Assembly (NCBI RefSeq): GCF_000011385.1
Contig: NC_005125.1
Location: 2,108,001-2,172,000 of the forward strand
Source: Gloeobacter violaceus PCC 7421
Lineage (GTDB): Bacteria; Cyanobacteriota; Cyanobacteriia; Gloeobacterales; Gloeobacteraceae
DNA: 64,000 nucleotides
Reading direction: 5' to 3'
Below the pieces are notes generated by a model. That model saw nothing but the letters and a program-made list of their open reading frames with translations. It made no database searches and was not told the DNA's origin. The position numbers were made by a program, and so were the translations under genes. This document shows positions 52,369 to 63,094 of the stretch, in pieces. Each line of letters begins with the position of its first letter. Positions within the stretch are counted from its first letter, which is position 1.

Positions 52369-53490
52369 ATGAAATTATCGGATATTTCAGCGAAGCTCGG
52401 CTGTGCGCTTGAGGGGGATGGACAAGTCGACATCGTCGGTATAGCGGGCATCGAAGAGGCAGAAGCGGGACATTTGACCTTTCTTTCCAACCCAAAATAC
52501 AAAGCCAAGCTTCGCCACACCAAAGCGTCGGCGGCGATCGTCCCGGCCGATTTTGAGGCTTCTGCGGCATGGCCCCTGCCTTTGCTGCGGCACGCCAATC
52601 CCTATCTCACCTTTGCCCACGCGATCGAATTATTTTATTCGCCCCCGCCGGCACCCCACGGTGTCCACCCCACGGCCGTCGTCGCCCCCACGGCCGTCTG
52701 CGGCCACAACGTGCGCATCGGCGCTTCGAGCGTCATCGGCGAGGGCGTGGTTCTGGCGGACGGTGTCACCGTCTACCCCAACTGCACCATCTACCCGGGG
52801 GTGCGCATCGGCCGCAACAGCACCATCCATTCCAACTGTGTCGTGCGCGAGCACGTCGTGATTGGTGAAGACTGCATCGTCCAAAATGGAGCTGTGATCG
52901 GTGCCGATGGATTCGGTTATGCCAAACAAGCCGACGGCACCTGGTACAAAATTGTCCAGTCGGGGAGCGTCGTGCTCGAAAACCGCGTCGAGATCGGCGC
53001 CTGTACGACCGTCGACCGCGCCACCATCGGCGAGACGCGCATCAAATCCGGCAGCAAGCTCGACAACCTGGTGATGATCGGCCACGGCTCCAGTGTCGGC
53101 GAAAATACGCTGCTTTGCGGCCAGGTGGGGCTCGCGGGCAGCAGCACGGTGGGCCGCAACGTCATGCTGGCCGGTCAGGTGGGCGTGGCCGGACATCTGC
53201 ACATCGGGGACAACGTGGTCGCCACGGTCAAATCCTGCATCTGGAAATCGGTGGAGGCGAACCAGGTGCTCTACGGCAACATCCCCGCCAGCGACAGTCA
53301 CACCTGGCTTAAAGCTTCGGCCGTGTTTCGCCAATTGCCGCACATGCAAAAGTCGGTCCAGCAGATGCAAAAGCGGATCGCCGTGCTCGAAGAACCCTTC
53401 AAGACCAACGGCAAATCCGGCCAGGCCGATGCGCCGCCGAAGGTCGCCCTCGAATGCCACGGGACGACCGGCGATGCCCCCCAGGGCTGA
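52369..53490 (+). CDS. lpxD: UDP-3-O-acylglucosamine N-acyltransferase
   Basis: 373 residues from MKLSDISAKLG (ATG at 52357 is an alternative). A short N-terminal domain is followed by a long left-handed beta-helix of hexapeptides (about 100-320: VRIGASSVIGEG, VRIGRNSTIHSN, VVIGEDCIVQNGAVIG). The catalytic His is in MIGHGSSVGENT, then QVGLAGSSTVG. It transfers an acyl chain from ACP to UDP-3-O-acylglucosamine in lipid A synthesis. The 60-residue C-terminal tail with MQKSVQQMQKRIAVLE is a coiled-coil extension. It converges end-to-end with accC. Confidence 0.93.
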   Translation: MKLSDISAKLGCALEGDGQVDIVGIAGIEEAEAGHLTFLSNPKYKAKLRHTKASAAIVPADFEASAAWPLPLLRHANPYLTFAHAIELFYSPPPAPHGVHPTAVVAPTAVCGHNVRIGASSVIGEGVVLADGVTVYPNCTIYPGVRIGRNSTIHSNCVVREHVVIGEDCIVQNGAVIGADGFGYAKQADGTWYKIVQSGSVVLENRVEIGACTTVDRATIGETRIKSGSKLDNLVMIGHGSSVGENTLLCGQVGLAGSSTVGRNVMLAGQVGVAGHLHIGDNVVATVKSCIWKSVEANQVLYGNIPASDSHTWLKASAVFRQLPHMQKSVQQMQKRIAVLEEPFKTNGKSGQADAPPKVALECHGTTGDAPQG

Positions 53491-54840
<1,350 letters not shown>

Positions 54841-54882
54841 AATAGTTGCTTCTATAAAAGACCGATCCCGGCGCTCATCTTA

Positions 54883-56175
54883 TCACGCCCCTTCGCCCGC
54901 TTCGCGCTCGGCCTGTGGGGCGCTCCCGGTCAAAAGACGCACCAGGCAGGCACTGTAGCGCTCGCGCTCCACGGGGAACCACCGGCTGCCCCCGAGCAGC
55001 GCGTGCAGGAGCACAAACCCGATGAGCGGCGTGCAGTAGAGCACCGTCAGCGTCGCCGGGGGCAACCGCCGCGGGCGGCAGTGCTGCAGGAACGTGCCCA
55101 AAAGGCGAAAGCCGGGTTGCATGACCGTCCGCGTGTACAGTCTGCCCAGTTCCGGAAAACGCACCGCCTCCCTGAGCACCAGGCGCACCACCGCGTGGTA
55201 CTCCGGGTCGTCGATTTTGGCGAGGAGGGCCTCGGCCTGCCTGGCGAACACCACCGCCGTCGGCGCGTCGAACAGCCCCGGCTGCAGCAGCAAAAACGAA
55301 CGGCGGATCGTCACCCGGGCAATCAGTTCCGAGAACAGCCCCTCTTTGTCTTGAAAGTGGCTGTAAAGGGTCGGCTTGGACAGCCCCGTGTGGGCAGCGA
55401 CCATATCCATGCTCGTCCCGGTGTAGCCGTGCTCCACAAACACCGCCATCGCCGCGCGCAAGGTTTGTTCGCGCCGCTCGTCGGCCCCGGCGTCCTCCGA
55501 TGGAACGGGCTCAGGCTCGACCGGAAGGGTTGCTATCCCCGCCGCCTCCCCGACCCCGGCGCGGCCCGAGACCAGATCTGCCAGCCCATCGACAAACTCG
55601 CCGCGCTGGACCGGCGCCACCCACTGTCCCCGCAGGATCTCGCTAAATCCGACAAAGGCAAACAGCGCACAGCAGAGCAGTGTCGCTGCCGCCTCCGGAT
55701 CGCGGTCAGTCTGCAGGCAGGGGAGCAAACGGCTTTTGAGAGGCTCCAGGGCCGTGCGCACGTACAGCTCCCCCAACTGCGGAAACCGGGCCGACTCACT
55801 CAGGGCCGTCTGCAGCAAAAACACCGCCTCGGGCGTCAGCGCCATCGCCAGCCACCGCTCCATCTGCTCCTGCAGCTCGCCCTCGGCGCCCACGGCCGCC
55901 TCGGGCGCTTCCCAGTGCAGATGGACCGCACAGGCCCACTCAAAGAGCGCCACGAACAATCCTTCCTTGCTCTGGAAATGGCTGTAGAGGGTGGGTTTGG
56001 AAACGCGCGCACCGCTGGCAAGCCGGTCCATGCTGGCGCCGGCAAACCCGTGCCGGGCAAAGACCGCGAGCGCCCCGCGCAAAATCTGCTCGCGCTTGGC
56101 CCGACCCCGCCCGGCGTGGGGAGGCAGCGCCCGCTCGCGGGTCGGTTCGGCGGCAAGAGGCTCTGGATGGGGCAT
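54883..56175 (-). CDS. Double TetR-family regulator (two complete TetR units in one chain)
   Basis: 430 residues. Unit 1 has an HTH at about 28-74 (ILRGALAVFARHGFAGASMD, SKPTLYSHFQSKEGLF) and a ligand domain to about 215. Unit 2 repeats it at about 234-282 (LRAAMAVFVEHGYTGTSMD, SKPTLYSHFQDKEGLF) with its own ligand domain to 425. The two share the RFP.LG.LY.RT block. TetR proteins normally dimerise; this is effectively a covalent dimer. It is divergent from the YbhG-like gene, 134 bases away, so it most likely represses that operon, as the single-domain CecR (YbiH) does for ybhGFSR in E. coli. Confidence 0.9.
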   Translation of the reverse strand: MPHPEPLAAEPTRERALPPHAGRGRAKREQILRGALAVFARHGFAGASMDRLASGARVSKPTLYSHFQSKEGLFVALFEWACAVHLHWEAPEAAVGAEGELQEQMERWLAMALTPEAVFLLQTALSESARFPQLGELYVRTALEPLKSRLLPCLQTDRDPEAAATLLCCALFAFVGFSEILRGQWVAPVQRGEFVDGLADLVSGRAGVGEAAGIATLPVEPEPVPSEDAGADERREQTLRAAMAVFVEHGYTGTSMDMVAAHTGLSKPTLYSHFQDKEGLFSELIARVTIRRSFLLLQPGLFDAPTAVVFARQAEALLAKIDDPEYHAVVRLVLREAVRFPELGRLYTRTVMQPGFRLLGTFLQHCRPRRLPPATLTVLYCTPLIGFVLLHALLGGSRWFPVERERYSACLVRLLTGSAPQAEREAGEGA

Positions 56176-56309
56176 GGGCTCGATCCTACTACAGGCTTAT
56201 TCAACAAAAATTTTCACACCGCGCGCATCCACATCGGGAAAGCTGGCCTATGATTTTACTAAACCGTGTAGTTAAGGCCATTGTACCGCTCTCGCCGCTG
56301 GGGGAACTT

Positions 56310-57578
56310 ATGCAGCAGACGACGTCCACACCGGCTTTTGATCCAGACGGCAGTGCTGCCGCAACGGCCCAAAAAAAAGGGCCGAACCTGCGCGTACTGC
56401 TTTTGCTGGGGGGACTCCTGGCGGTGGGAGCCGGGGTCTTTTTTTGGTGGTTTGCCCTGTCGCGACCGCCCGTCGACCGGCTCGCCCTGAGCGGTCGGCT
56501 GGAAGGCTACGAGACCGACGTGGGCGCGAAGACCGCCGGTCGGGTCGACCGGGTGACGGTGCGCGAAGGGGACGCGGTGCGTCGGGGGCAGCTCATCGTC
56601 CAGCTCGACGACGCCGAAATCCAGGCCCAACTGGCGGGAGCGGTGGCGCGCATCGCCGCCGCTCGCCAGCAGCAGCGCCAGGCCCGGCTGCAAATCGACG
56701 TGCTCGAGGCGCAGGTGACCCAGGCGCAGCTGGAACTCACCCAGTCGCGCGGCGACGCCCGGGGACGCATCGCCCAGGCCGACGCCCAGGTGGCCGCCGC
56801 CCGCTCGCAACTCGCCCAGGCCGAGGCGCAGGTGAGCGAGGCCGAGGCGGACCTCAAGCTTGCCGTCGCCAACCGCAACCGCTTCGAGCAGCTGGTGCGC
56901 GAGGGTGCCACGTCCGTCCAACAGTTCGACCAGGCCCAAACCACCTTCGACGCCGCCCAGGCCACCCTCGCCGCCCGCAAGGCCGCCGTGAACGCCGCCC
57001 GCAAACAGGTGACGGCAGCAGAAGGCACCCTCACCCAGACGCGCACCACAGCCCTCAACCCGGCGGTGCGCACGGCCGGACTGGATGTGGCGCGCCGCCA
57101 ACTGGCCCAGGCGCGCTCGCAACTGCTCGCGACCGAGGAAGATGTCAAAAATGCCGAGGCCACCCGCCGCGAGCTGCTGGCCCAGATTGCCTATCTCAAT
57201 ATCACAAGTCCCATCGACGGGGTGGTCACCGCCCGCAGCGTCGAACCGGGGGCGGTGGTCACCGCCGGGAAGACGGTCCTCTCGCTGCTCGATTTTCGGA
57301 CGGTGTACCTCAGGGGCTACATCCCGGAAGGGCAGCTAGGCCGGGTGCGCGTCGGCCAAAAAGCGAGGGTGTTTCTTGATTCCGCTCCCGAGCGGCCCCT
57401 GGCGGCCCGGGTGGCCGCCGTCGATCCGCAGGCGTCCTTTACGCCGGAGAGCATCTACTTTCGCGACGAGCGGGTCCGCCAGGTTTTCGGGGTGAAGCTG
57501 CTGCTTGAAGATCCGGCGGGCTATGCCAAGCCGGGCATGCCCGCCGACGCCGAAATCTTGACGGAGGAGACGCCGTGA
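56310..57578 (+). CDS. ybhG: HlyD-type membrane fusion protein of an ABC exporter
   Basis: 422 residues from MQQTTSTPAF, preceded by GGGGGAA. One N-terminal membrane helix (VLLLLGGLLAVGAGVFFWWF). A split lipoyl/barrel-sandwich domain (GRVDRVTVREGDAVRRGQLIV and NITSPIDGVVTARSVEPGAVV) surrounds a long coiled-coil hairpin (about 120-300, heptads of AQAxV/QLAQAE), and a beta-barrel closes the chain. It bridges the inner-membrane exporter to an outer-membrane channel. Overlaps the ATPase gene by 4 bases. Confidence 0.92.
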   Translation: MQQTTSTPAFDPDGSAAATAQKKGPNLRVLLLLGGLLAVGAGVFFWWFALSRPPVDRLALSGRLEGYETDVGAKTAGRVDRVTVREGDAVRRGQLIVQLDDAEIQAQLAGAVARIAAARQQQRQARLQIDVLEAQVTQAQLELTQSRGDARGRIAQADAQVAAARSQLAQAEAQVSEAEADLKLAVANRNRFEQLVREGATSVQQFDQAQTTFDAAQATLAARKAAVNAARKQVTAAEGTLTQTRTTALNPAVRTAGLDVARRQLAQARSQLLATEEDVKNAEATRRELLAQIAYLNITSPIDGVVTARSVEPGAVVTAGKTVLSLLDFRTVYLRGYIPEGQLGRVRVGQKARVFLDSAPERPLAARVAAVDPQASFTPESIYFRDERVRQVFGVKLLLEDPAGYAKPGMPADAEILTEETP

Positions 57579-59488
57579 CTTCGCTGCAACCGGCCGAACT
57601 GTTGCAACCGGCTGCTCCCGACGCGCCCGCTATCGTCGTCCGGGGTCTGGTGAAGCGCTACAAGCAGCTTGCAGCGGTAGACGGCATCGATTTTGCCGTT
57701 CGCCGCGGCGAAGTGTTCGGCCTCATCGGGCCGGACGGCGCCGGGAAGACGACGACTTTTCAGATCCTGGCCGGGGTGATGGAACCCACTGCCGGCACCG
57801 TTTCGGTGTTTGGTCGGCCACCGCGCGACGCCCGGTTGCAAATCGGCTACATCACCCAGCCATTTTCGCTCTATCTCGATCTATCCGTCGATGAGAACCT
57901 GCGCTACAGCGCCGGGCTCAAGCAGGTGGACGAAGGGCTCTTCGAGGAGCGGCGCTCGCGCTATCTCAAGCTTGTCGATCTCGATCGCTTCGCAGACCGC
58001 CTTGCCGGGCAACTGTCCGGCGGGATGAAGCAGAAACTGGCCCTGTGCGCCGCTCTCATTCCCCAGCCGGAGATTTTGCTGCTCGATGAACCCACCACCG
58101 GCGTCGACCCGGTCTCGCGTCGGGAATTTTGGGACGTGCTCGCCGCCCTCGCCGAAGAGCAGGTAACCGTGGTGGTCGCTACCCCTTACCTTGATGAGGC
58201 CGAGCGCTGCCACCGGGTGGCCCTGATGTACGGGGGACGACTCGAGCCGCCCGATACTCCCGCCCGCCTGCGCGCCGGGCTGGGACTCTCCCGCCTGGAG
58301 GTGCACGCCGGCGACCTGCAGCGCGCCGAGCAAGCGCTGCAGACCCTCGAAGATGTCGAGGACGTACAGACTTTTGGCGACAGGCTCGATGTGCTGGTGG
58401 CGGACCCCGAGCGGGGCGAGCGGGCGGTGGCGGGTGCACTTTCGGGGCTCTCTCCGGCGGTGAGCCGCGCCGAGCCGACCCTCGAAAACGTCTTTGTGAC
58501 GCGCCTTAGGCAACGGGGTTCAGACCCGCCGTTGCTGGATTTCCCCCACCCGCTGAGCCGATCGGTTGCGGCGGAGGCGGTCGCCATCGGTGCTGACCAC
58601 CTGAGCAAGACTTTCGGGCAATTTCGGGCAGTCTACGATGTCAGCCTCGAAGTGCGGCCCGGCCAGATTTATGGGCTGTTGGGCGCCAACGGCGCGGGCA
58701 AGACGACGACCATCAAGATGCTGTGCGGGTTGTTGCCCCCCAGCACCGGCTCGGTCACCCTGGCAGGCGAGAGCGACCGACTGCGCTCCAACGAGTTGCG
58801 CAGCCGCCTGGGCTATATGAGTCAGAAGTTCACGCTCTACGACGATTTGAGCATTCTGCAAAATCTCGAATTTTACAGCGGCGTCTACGGCGTGCCCCGC
58901 CGCTTGCGTCGCGAGCGCATCGACTGGGTGATCGACATTTGCGGCTTGAGGGGCCAGGAGAATCTGGTCACCGGTCAGCTGCCGGGGGGCTGGAAGCAGC
59001 GGGTCGCCTTCGGCGCCTCGGTGATGCACCAGCCGGAGGTGCTGTTTTTGGACGAACCGACCTCGGGGGTGGACCCGCTCGCCCGGCGGCAGTTCTGGCG
59101 CCTCATCGAGATGTTCGCCCGCTCAGGCACCGCGGTGCTGGTCACCACCCACTATCTCGAGGAGGCCGAGCACTGCCACCGGCTAGGCTTCATGGTGGCA
59201 GGGGAACTGGTGATCCAGGGGACGCCGGGGGAGATCAAAGCCCGCCAGCCCGGACAACTCTACGAAGTGGTGAGCGACGACCTGCCCCGGGCGGTACGCG
59301 AGTTGCGCGCGCTGTTTGCGGAGGAGTCCTGGCGGGTGGCGCTGTTTGGCGACCGGCTGCACGTGGTGCTCGATGACGGCGACGCCCTGGAGCGGCTGCG
59401 GGCGCTGGGGCGCACCCGGGAAATCGGCTACTCGCTGGAGGACGCCTTTATCGCGATGGTCCAGCGCGCCCGCCGGGAGGCGCCATGA
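57575..59488 (+). CDS. ybhF: Fused double ATP-binding protein of an ABC exporter
   Basis: 637 residues from GTG. NBD1: GLIGPDGAGKTTTFQIL (P-loop from about 50), signature LSGGMKQKLAL, Walker B LLLDEPTTGVD. NBD2: GLLGANGAGKTTTIKML (about 367), LPGGWKQRVAFG (a modified signature), VLFLDEPTSGVD. The Asp in GPDGAG is a usual variant. The two-domain chain matches E. coli YbhF in arrangement. It powers the two permeases that follow. Overlaps ybhS-like by 4 bases. Confidence 0.93.
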   Translation: MTSLQPAELLQPAAPDAPAIVVRGLVKRYKQLAAVDGIDFAVRRGEVFGLIGPDGAGKTTTFQILAGVMEPTAGTVSVFGRPPRDARLQIGYITQPFSLYLDLSVDENLRYSAGLKQVDEGLFEERRSRYLKLVDLDRFADRLAGQLSGGMKQKLALCAALIPQPEILLLDEPTTGVDPVSRREFWDVLAALAEEQVTVVVATPYLDEAERCHRVALMYGGRLEPPDTPARLRAGLGLSRLEVHAGDLQRAEQALQTLEDVEDVQTFGDRLDVLVADPERGERAVAGALSGLSPAVSRAEPTLENVFVTRLRQRGSDPPLLDFPHPLSRSVAAEAVAIGADHLSKTFGQFRAVYDVSLEVRPGQIYGLLGANGAGKTTTIKMLCGLLPPSTGSVTLAGESDRLRSNELRSRLGYMSQKFTLYDDLSILQNLEFYSGVYGVPRRLRRERIDWVIDICGLRGQENLVTGQLPGGWKQRVAFGASVMHQPEVLFLDEPTSGVDPLARRQFWRLIEMFARSGTAVLVTTHYLEEAEHCHRLGFMVAGELVIQGTPGEIKARQPGQLYEVVSDDLPRAVRELRALFAEESWRVALFGDRLHVVLDDGDALERLRALGRTREIGYSLEDAFIAMVQRARREAP

Positions 59489-60585
59489 AACGCATCCTCT
59501 CCCAGTGCGCCAAAGAACTCACCCAGTTTCGCCGCGACCGGCTCACCGTCGCCCTCGCGGTATTGTTGCCGATGGCGACATTGTTGATATTTGGCTATGC
59601 CATCCGCCTGGAGGCCAACAACATTCCGCTGGCGGTGCAGGATCTCGATCGCTCTCCCACCAGCCGCGCCTTTGTCGAGCGCTTCTATGCCACCAATCAG
59701 TTCGCGCCGGTCGACTGGGACGGCCGGGGCAATCCCGAAGCGCTGCTCGATGCCGGGGTGGCCAGGGTGGTCGTGATTATCCCCCCGGATTTCAGCCGCC
59801 GCCTGGACGCCGGTAAGATTGCCCCCGTCCAGGCGCTCATCGACGGCACCGACGGCAACAACGCCCGGGTCATCCGCAACAGCGTGCGCTCGGTGACCAA
59901 CTTTTATTTGGGCACCCGCTCGGACACAGCCCCGGCAATTACCCTGCGCTCGCGGCTGTGGTTCAACCCGGGGCGCGAAGAGGCGCTCTACATCGTGCCG
60001 GGGGTGTTCGCGGTGGTGCTCGCCATCTGGCCGCCGCTGTTGATGGCCATCGCCATGGTGCGCGAAAAGGAACAGGGCACGATTATCCAGGTGTACGCCT
60101 CCAGCCTGAGCGCGGCCGAATTTTTGTTGGGCAAGGGGCTCGCCTACTTTCTGGTCGGGGTCGCCCAGGCGGTGGCGGTGTTTGCCCTCGGGGCGGTGCT
60201 GTTTGGCCTGCGCCTGGCGGGTGACCCGACCCCTCTGGTGGTGGGCACCGTGCTGATGATCGCGGCGAGCGTCTCTTTTGGGCTTTTTATCGGCACGCGC
60301 ACCGCCAGCCAGAGTGCGGCGGTGCAGGCGGTGGCCACCAGCGGCTTTCTCACCGCCCTGTTGCTTTCGGGGTTTATCTACCCGCTCAGCAACATTCCTT
60401 TTCCACTCTCGCTGGTGGCCAACATCGTTCCGGCCCGCTACTTTATCGAGATTACCCGCGACGCCTTTGTGCGGGGCACCGGTTGGCCGGGGGTGTGGTC
60501 CGCACCGCTGCTGCTCGCCGTGCTGGGGGGGGTGTTTTTTATGGCGAGCTTCCGCAACCTCAAACGCATGCAACTGCCGGGGTAG
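59485..60585 (+). CDS. ybhS: ABC-2 type permease (first)
   Basis: 366 residues. One N-terminal helix (LTVALAVLLPMATLLIFGYAI), a large external domain (residues 45-170, with LAVQDLDRSPTSRAFVERF), then five helices from about 175, including MVREKEQGTIIQVYASSL (coupling helix region) and TSGFLTALLLSGFIYPLSNIP. This is the ABC2_membrane fold of YbhS/YhhJ-type drug or lipid exporters. Start overlaps the ATPase stop (ATGA). Confidence 0.92.
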   Translation: MKRILSQCAKELTQFRRDRLTVALAVLLPMATLLIFGYAIRLEANNIPLAVQDLDRSPTSRAFVERFYATNQFAPVDWDGRGNPEALLDAGVARVVVIIPPDFSRRLDAGKIAPVQALIDGTDGNNARVIRNSVRSVTNFYLGTRSDTAPAITLRSRLWFNPGREEALYIVPGVFAVVLAIWPPLLMAIAMVREKEQGTIIQVYASSLSAAEFLLGKGLAYFLVGVAQAVAVFALGAVLFGLRLAGDPTPLVVGTVLMIAASVSFGLFIGTRTASQSAAVQAVATSGFLTALLLSGFIYPLSNIPFPLSLVANIVPARYFIEITRDAFVRGTGWPGVWSAPLLLAVLGGVFFMASFRNLKRMQLPG

Positions 60586-60589
60586 GGTT

Positions 60590-61711
60590 ATGAAATTTCT
60601 CGAAAGCCTGCTTGAGAGCCGTTTGTGGGCATTGATGCGCAAAGAGACTACCCAGATTCTCAAAAACCGGCAGCTGCTTTTTTTGCTGCTCTTTCCGCCC
60701 ACCGTGCAGCTGATGATCTTCGGGTTTGCCCTGAGCCCCGACGTCAAGCACCTGAAGCTCGCCGTCGCCGACTACGCGGGCACCGCCACCAGCCGCGAAC
60801 TGGTGGCCGCCTTTGCCAACAACGGCATCTTCGATGTAGCGGCAGCTCCCAGCAGCCCACAGGCGGTCGCCGAGGCGGTGCGCACCGGCCGGGTCACCGC
60901 CGCCCTGGTCATTCCGCCGGAGTTTCGGCGCGATCTGGCCCGGGGCCAGACTCCCGAGGTGCAGCTACTGATCGATGGCGTCGACGCCAACACCGCCGGT
61001 ATCGCCAATGGCTACGCAGGCCAGATCGTCCGGCAGTTCGGCTACACGCTGTCCGGCAATGTGCCTCCGGCGATCGACCCGATGGTGGCTATCCTCTACA
61101 ACCCGGGCTTACGCAGCAGCTGGTTTTTTGTGCCCGGGGTCTTGGGTCTGGTGCTCACCCTCACTTCCTCGCTGGTCTCCTCGGCCACGGTCGTGCGCGA
61201 AAAGGACGTGGGCACCCTCGAACAGCTCCTCATGACCCCTGCGGCTGCCTGGGAGATTCTGCTCGCCAAACTGGCGCCGCTCTTTGTGCTGCTGGTGGGC
61301 GAGGCGCTGCTGGCTCTGGGGATCGCCCGCCTGGTCTTTGGGGTGCCCTTTCTCGGCAACTTTTTGCTGTTCATGGTCTTCACCAGCCTCTATATCTGTG
61401 TGGGTGTCGGCATCGGCATGATGCTCGCCACCGTCGCCCGCTCCCAGACCCAGGTGGTGCTCACCTCGTTTTTCGTCAACTTGCCTCTGATCCAGCTGTC
61501 GGGCGCCATCGCTCCCATCGAGACGATGCCCGAATTTTTTCAGGTCGTCTCGCTGGTCAACCCTTTGCGCCACTACATCGCCATCGTGCGGGGAATGCTC
61601 CTCAAGGGCGTCGGCTTCGAGGTGCTCTGGCCGAACGTGCTGGTGCTGGGAGCCGCCGCCTTTTTGCTGTTGGCAATCAGCGCCAACCGCTTCCGTAAAC
61701 AACTGGAGTAG
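60590..61711 (+). CDS. ybhR: ABC-2 type permease (second)
   Basis: 373 residues from ATG at 60590, 4 bases after the first permease. Architecture as its partner: KETTQILKNRQLLFLLLF helix, external domain (LKLAVADYAGTATSREL, VTAALVIPPEFRRDL), and helices from about 180 with TVVREKDVGTLEQLLMTP and PLIQLSGAIAPIETMPEF. The pair forms the heterodimeric translocation pore. Substrates of related systems include drugs, dyes and Na+/H+; here it is unknown. Confidence 0.92.
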   Translation: MKFLESLLESRLWALMRKETTQILKNRQLLFLLLFPPTVQLMIFGFALSPDVKHLKLAVADYAGTATSRELVAAFANNGIFDVAAAPSSPQAVAEAVRTGRVTAALVIPPEFRRDLARGQTPEVQLLIDGVDANTAGIANGYAGQIVRQFGYTLSGNVPPAIDPMVAILYNPGLRSSWFFVPGVLGLVLTLTSSLVSSATVVREKDVGTLEQLLMTPAAAWEILLAKLAPLFVLLVGEALLALGIARLVFGVPFLGNFLLFMVFTSLYICVGVGIGMMLATVARSQTQVVLTSFFVNLPLIQLSGAIAPIETMPEFFQVVSLVNPLRHYIAIVRGMLLKGVGFEVLWPNVLVLGAAAFLLLAISANRFRKQLE

Positions 61712-62096
61712 GTTCGATACCGACGGGCATATTCAACAGGTCGCGTCGGTCGACTCTTCGTGGCTTATCGTGCCGACCGGCCACGGAGGAGCAGGGTGAA
61801 TGTGCTGGCTGGGCACGCGAGTCTATGGAGCGAGAGGCGGAACCCCCTTCGGGTTCCCCTCTCGCGCTCTCCAGCCTCCCCGCGTCGAGGGGGTGCCACC
61901 CCCCCGACACCCCCCGGACTTCACGGCACGGTTGAGTACGAGAATTGGCGGGTGGGATGGGTTTATTCTTCCAGGGCCTGCACGACGCGTGTCGACTGCG
62001 GCGGAGAAGTTGGCTTGTCGTTGGGCTGCAAATGTGTTGAGGAGTGAAGCGACTAAGGCTTTGCAAACTTGACGGGCAGCGGGTTTTTCCTGGCAC
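61712..62096. other. GC-rich spacer after the exporter operon with strong hairpins
   Basis: Two inverted repeats lie in tandem: 61830-61865 (GCGAGAGG...CCTCTCGC with a TTCG-containing loop, about 14 paired bases) and 61884-61908 (GTCGAGGGGG...CCCCCCCGAC). They probably cap or end the exporter transcript, or belong to a dispersed intergenic repeat. Frames through here (for example the reverse frame from 62096) show no domain. Confidence 0.5.
61830..61865 (+). terminator. Strong hairpin, candidate terminator or dispersed repeat
   Basis: A near-perfect stem: GCGAGAGG pairs with CCTCTCGC, and GGAACC with GGTTCC, around CCCTTCG. It stands 119 bases after the last exporter gene. No T-run follows. 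Confidence 0.45.
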
Positions 62097-62717
62097 CTAT
62101 TCGAGACTGCGCCAGAGGTACCAGCAGGCGATCGTGCAGTAGGGATGCCACGGCTCGGACACGGCCGCCATCTGTTTGGGTGAAGGGAGCGCTTTCAGGC
62201 TGTAGGCAAGCTGGATGGCTTTTTGGATGCCCAGGTCGCCTTCGGGGAGTACGTTGGGCCTTCCAAGGCGAAACATCAAAAACATCTGGGCGGTCCAGCG
62301 GCCGATTCCTTTGAGGCGCATCAGTTCGGCGAGGATCGCCTGGTCTTCGAGGATGTGGAGCGTCTCGATGGCGAGAGCGCCCGACTCCACCTGGGCTGCC
62401 AGGGATTTTAGATAGTTAAGTTTCTGGCGCGAGAGGCCGACGCCGCGCAGGGCCGCCGCTTCGACCGCCAGCAATTCGGCGGGCAGGGGCGGCCGGCCGT
62501 CGAACAAGTCGCACAGGCGTTTGTGGATGGTGGCGGCGGCTTTGCCGGACAGTTGCTGGTAGACGATGGCGCGCACCACCGCGTCGAAGTGAGTGCCTGC
62601 CGCCGAAGTTTGGTAGCTGCAGTCGCCCACCCGCTCGATAATCGCGGCCAGTATCGGGTCCGACCGCTTGAGGTGACCGACGGCTTCAGCAAGGAGGAGA
62701 GTGTCGCTGGTCTGCAT
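62097..62717 (-). CDS. DNA-3-methyladenine glycosylase, AlkA type
   Basis: 206 residues. It has the HhH-GPD fold: VYQQLSGKAAATIHKRL, LKGIGRWTAQMFLMF (helix-hairpin-helix) and the catalytic Asp in LPEGDLGIQKAI, ending EPWHPYCTIACWYLWR. It removes alkylated purines from DNA. The N-terminal domain of E. coli AlkA is missing, as in many short bacterial AlkA enzymes. Confidence 0.92.
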   Translation of the reverse strand: MQTSDTLLLAEAVGHLKRSDPILAAIIERVGDCSYQTSAAGTHFDAVVRAIVYQQLSGKAAATIHKRLCDLFDGRPPLPAELLAVEAAALRGVGLSRQKLNYLKSLAAQVESGALAIETLHILEDQAILAELMRLKGIGRWTAQMFLMFRLGRPNVLPEGDLGIQKAIQLAYSLKALPSPKQMAAVSEPWHPYCTIACWYLWRSLE

Positions 62718-62755
62718 GTGGACAGAGTATCACAAGGCGTCCATCCACGGCGCCG

Positions 62756-63094
62756 TTACCGCCTGTGTTCTTCTTCCTCGAACAGCCGGTCGAGTCCCCA
62801 GGCTTTGAAGGCCGATTCGCAGGCTTCTTCGAAGCGATGCACCAGGGGGCTCACGTGGGTGTCCACCTGGACCAGCGCCTCGTCGACGACCAGTTCGACT
62901 CTGTCCATGGCGCGGTCGAAGGCCTGGAACGCCTCGCCCACCCCAAGCGGATCGACGGGCAGCGGCATGACGCCGTGGGGCGGAAAAGCCCACCAGCGCC
63001 CCCCGAGGATCTGATCCGGTTCATCGACCCAGCACGGGTCGCTGTAGCCGTTTTGCCTGCACCACTCTTCGAGCCACCAGGGCACTTCATCCAT
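62756..63094 (-). CDS. Small acidic protein of unknown function
   Basis: 112 residues from MDEVPWWLEEWCRQNGYSD. Aromatic, acidic N-terminus (WWLEEW, GRWWAFPPHGVMPLPV) and a helical second half ending FEEEEHRR. No membrane segment, no known family. It overlaps the DUF2301 gene by 8 bases, so it is probably translated from its message. Confidence 0.6.
   Translation of the reverse strand: MDEVPWWLEEWCRQNGYSDPCWVDEPDQILGGRWWAFPPHGVMPLPVDPLGVGEAFQAFDRAMDRVELVVDEALVQVDTHVSPLVHRFEEACESAFKAWGLDRLFEEEEHRR

Noticed and set aside
61677-62096. Reverse frame containing VGIEPTPVV, which can hint at a tRNA
   Set aside because: No cloverleaf or T-arm can be folded at 61700-61760; the region is the end of the permease gene.
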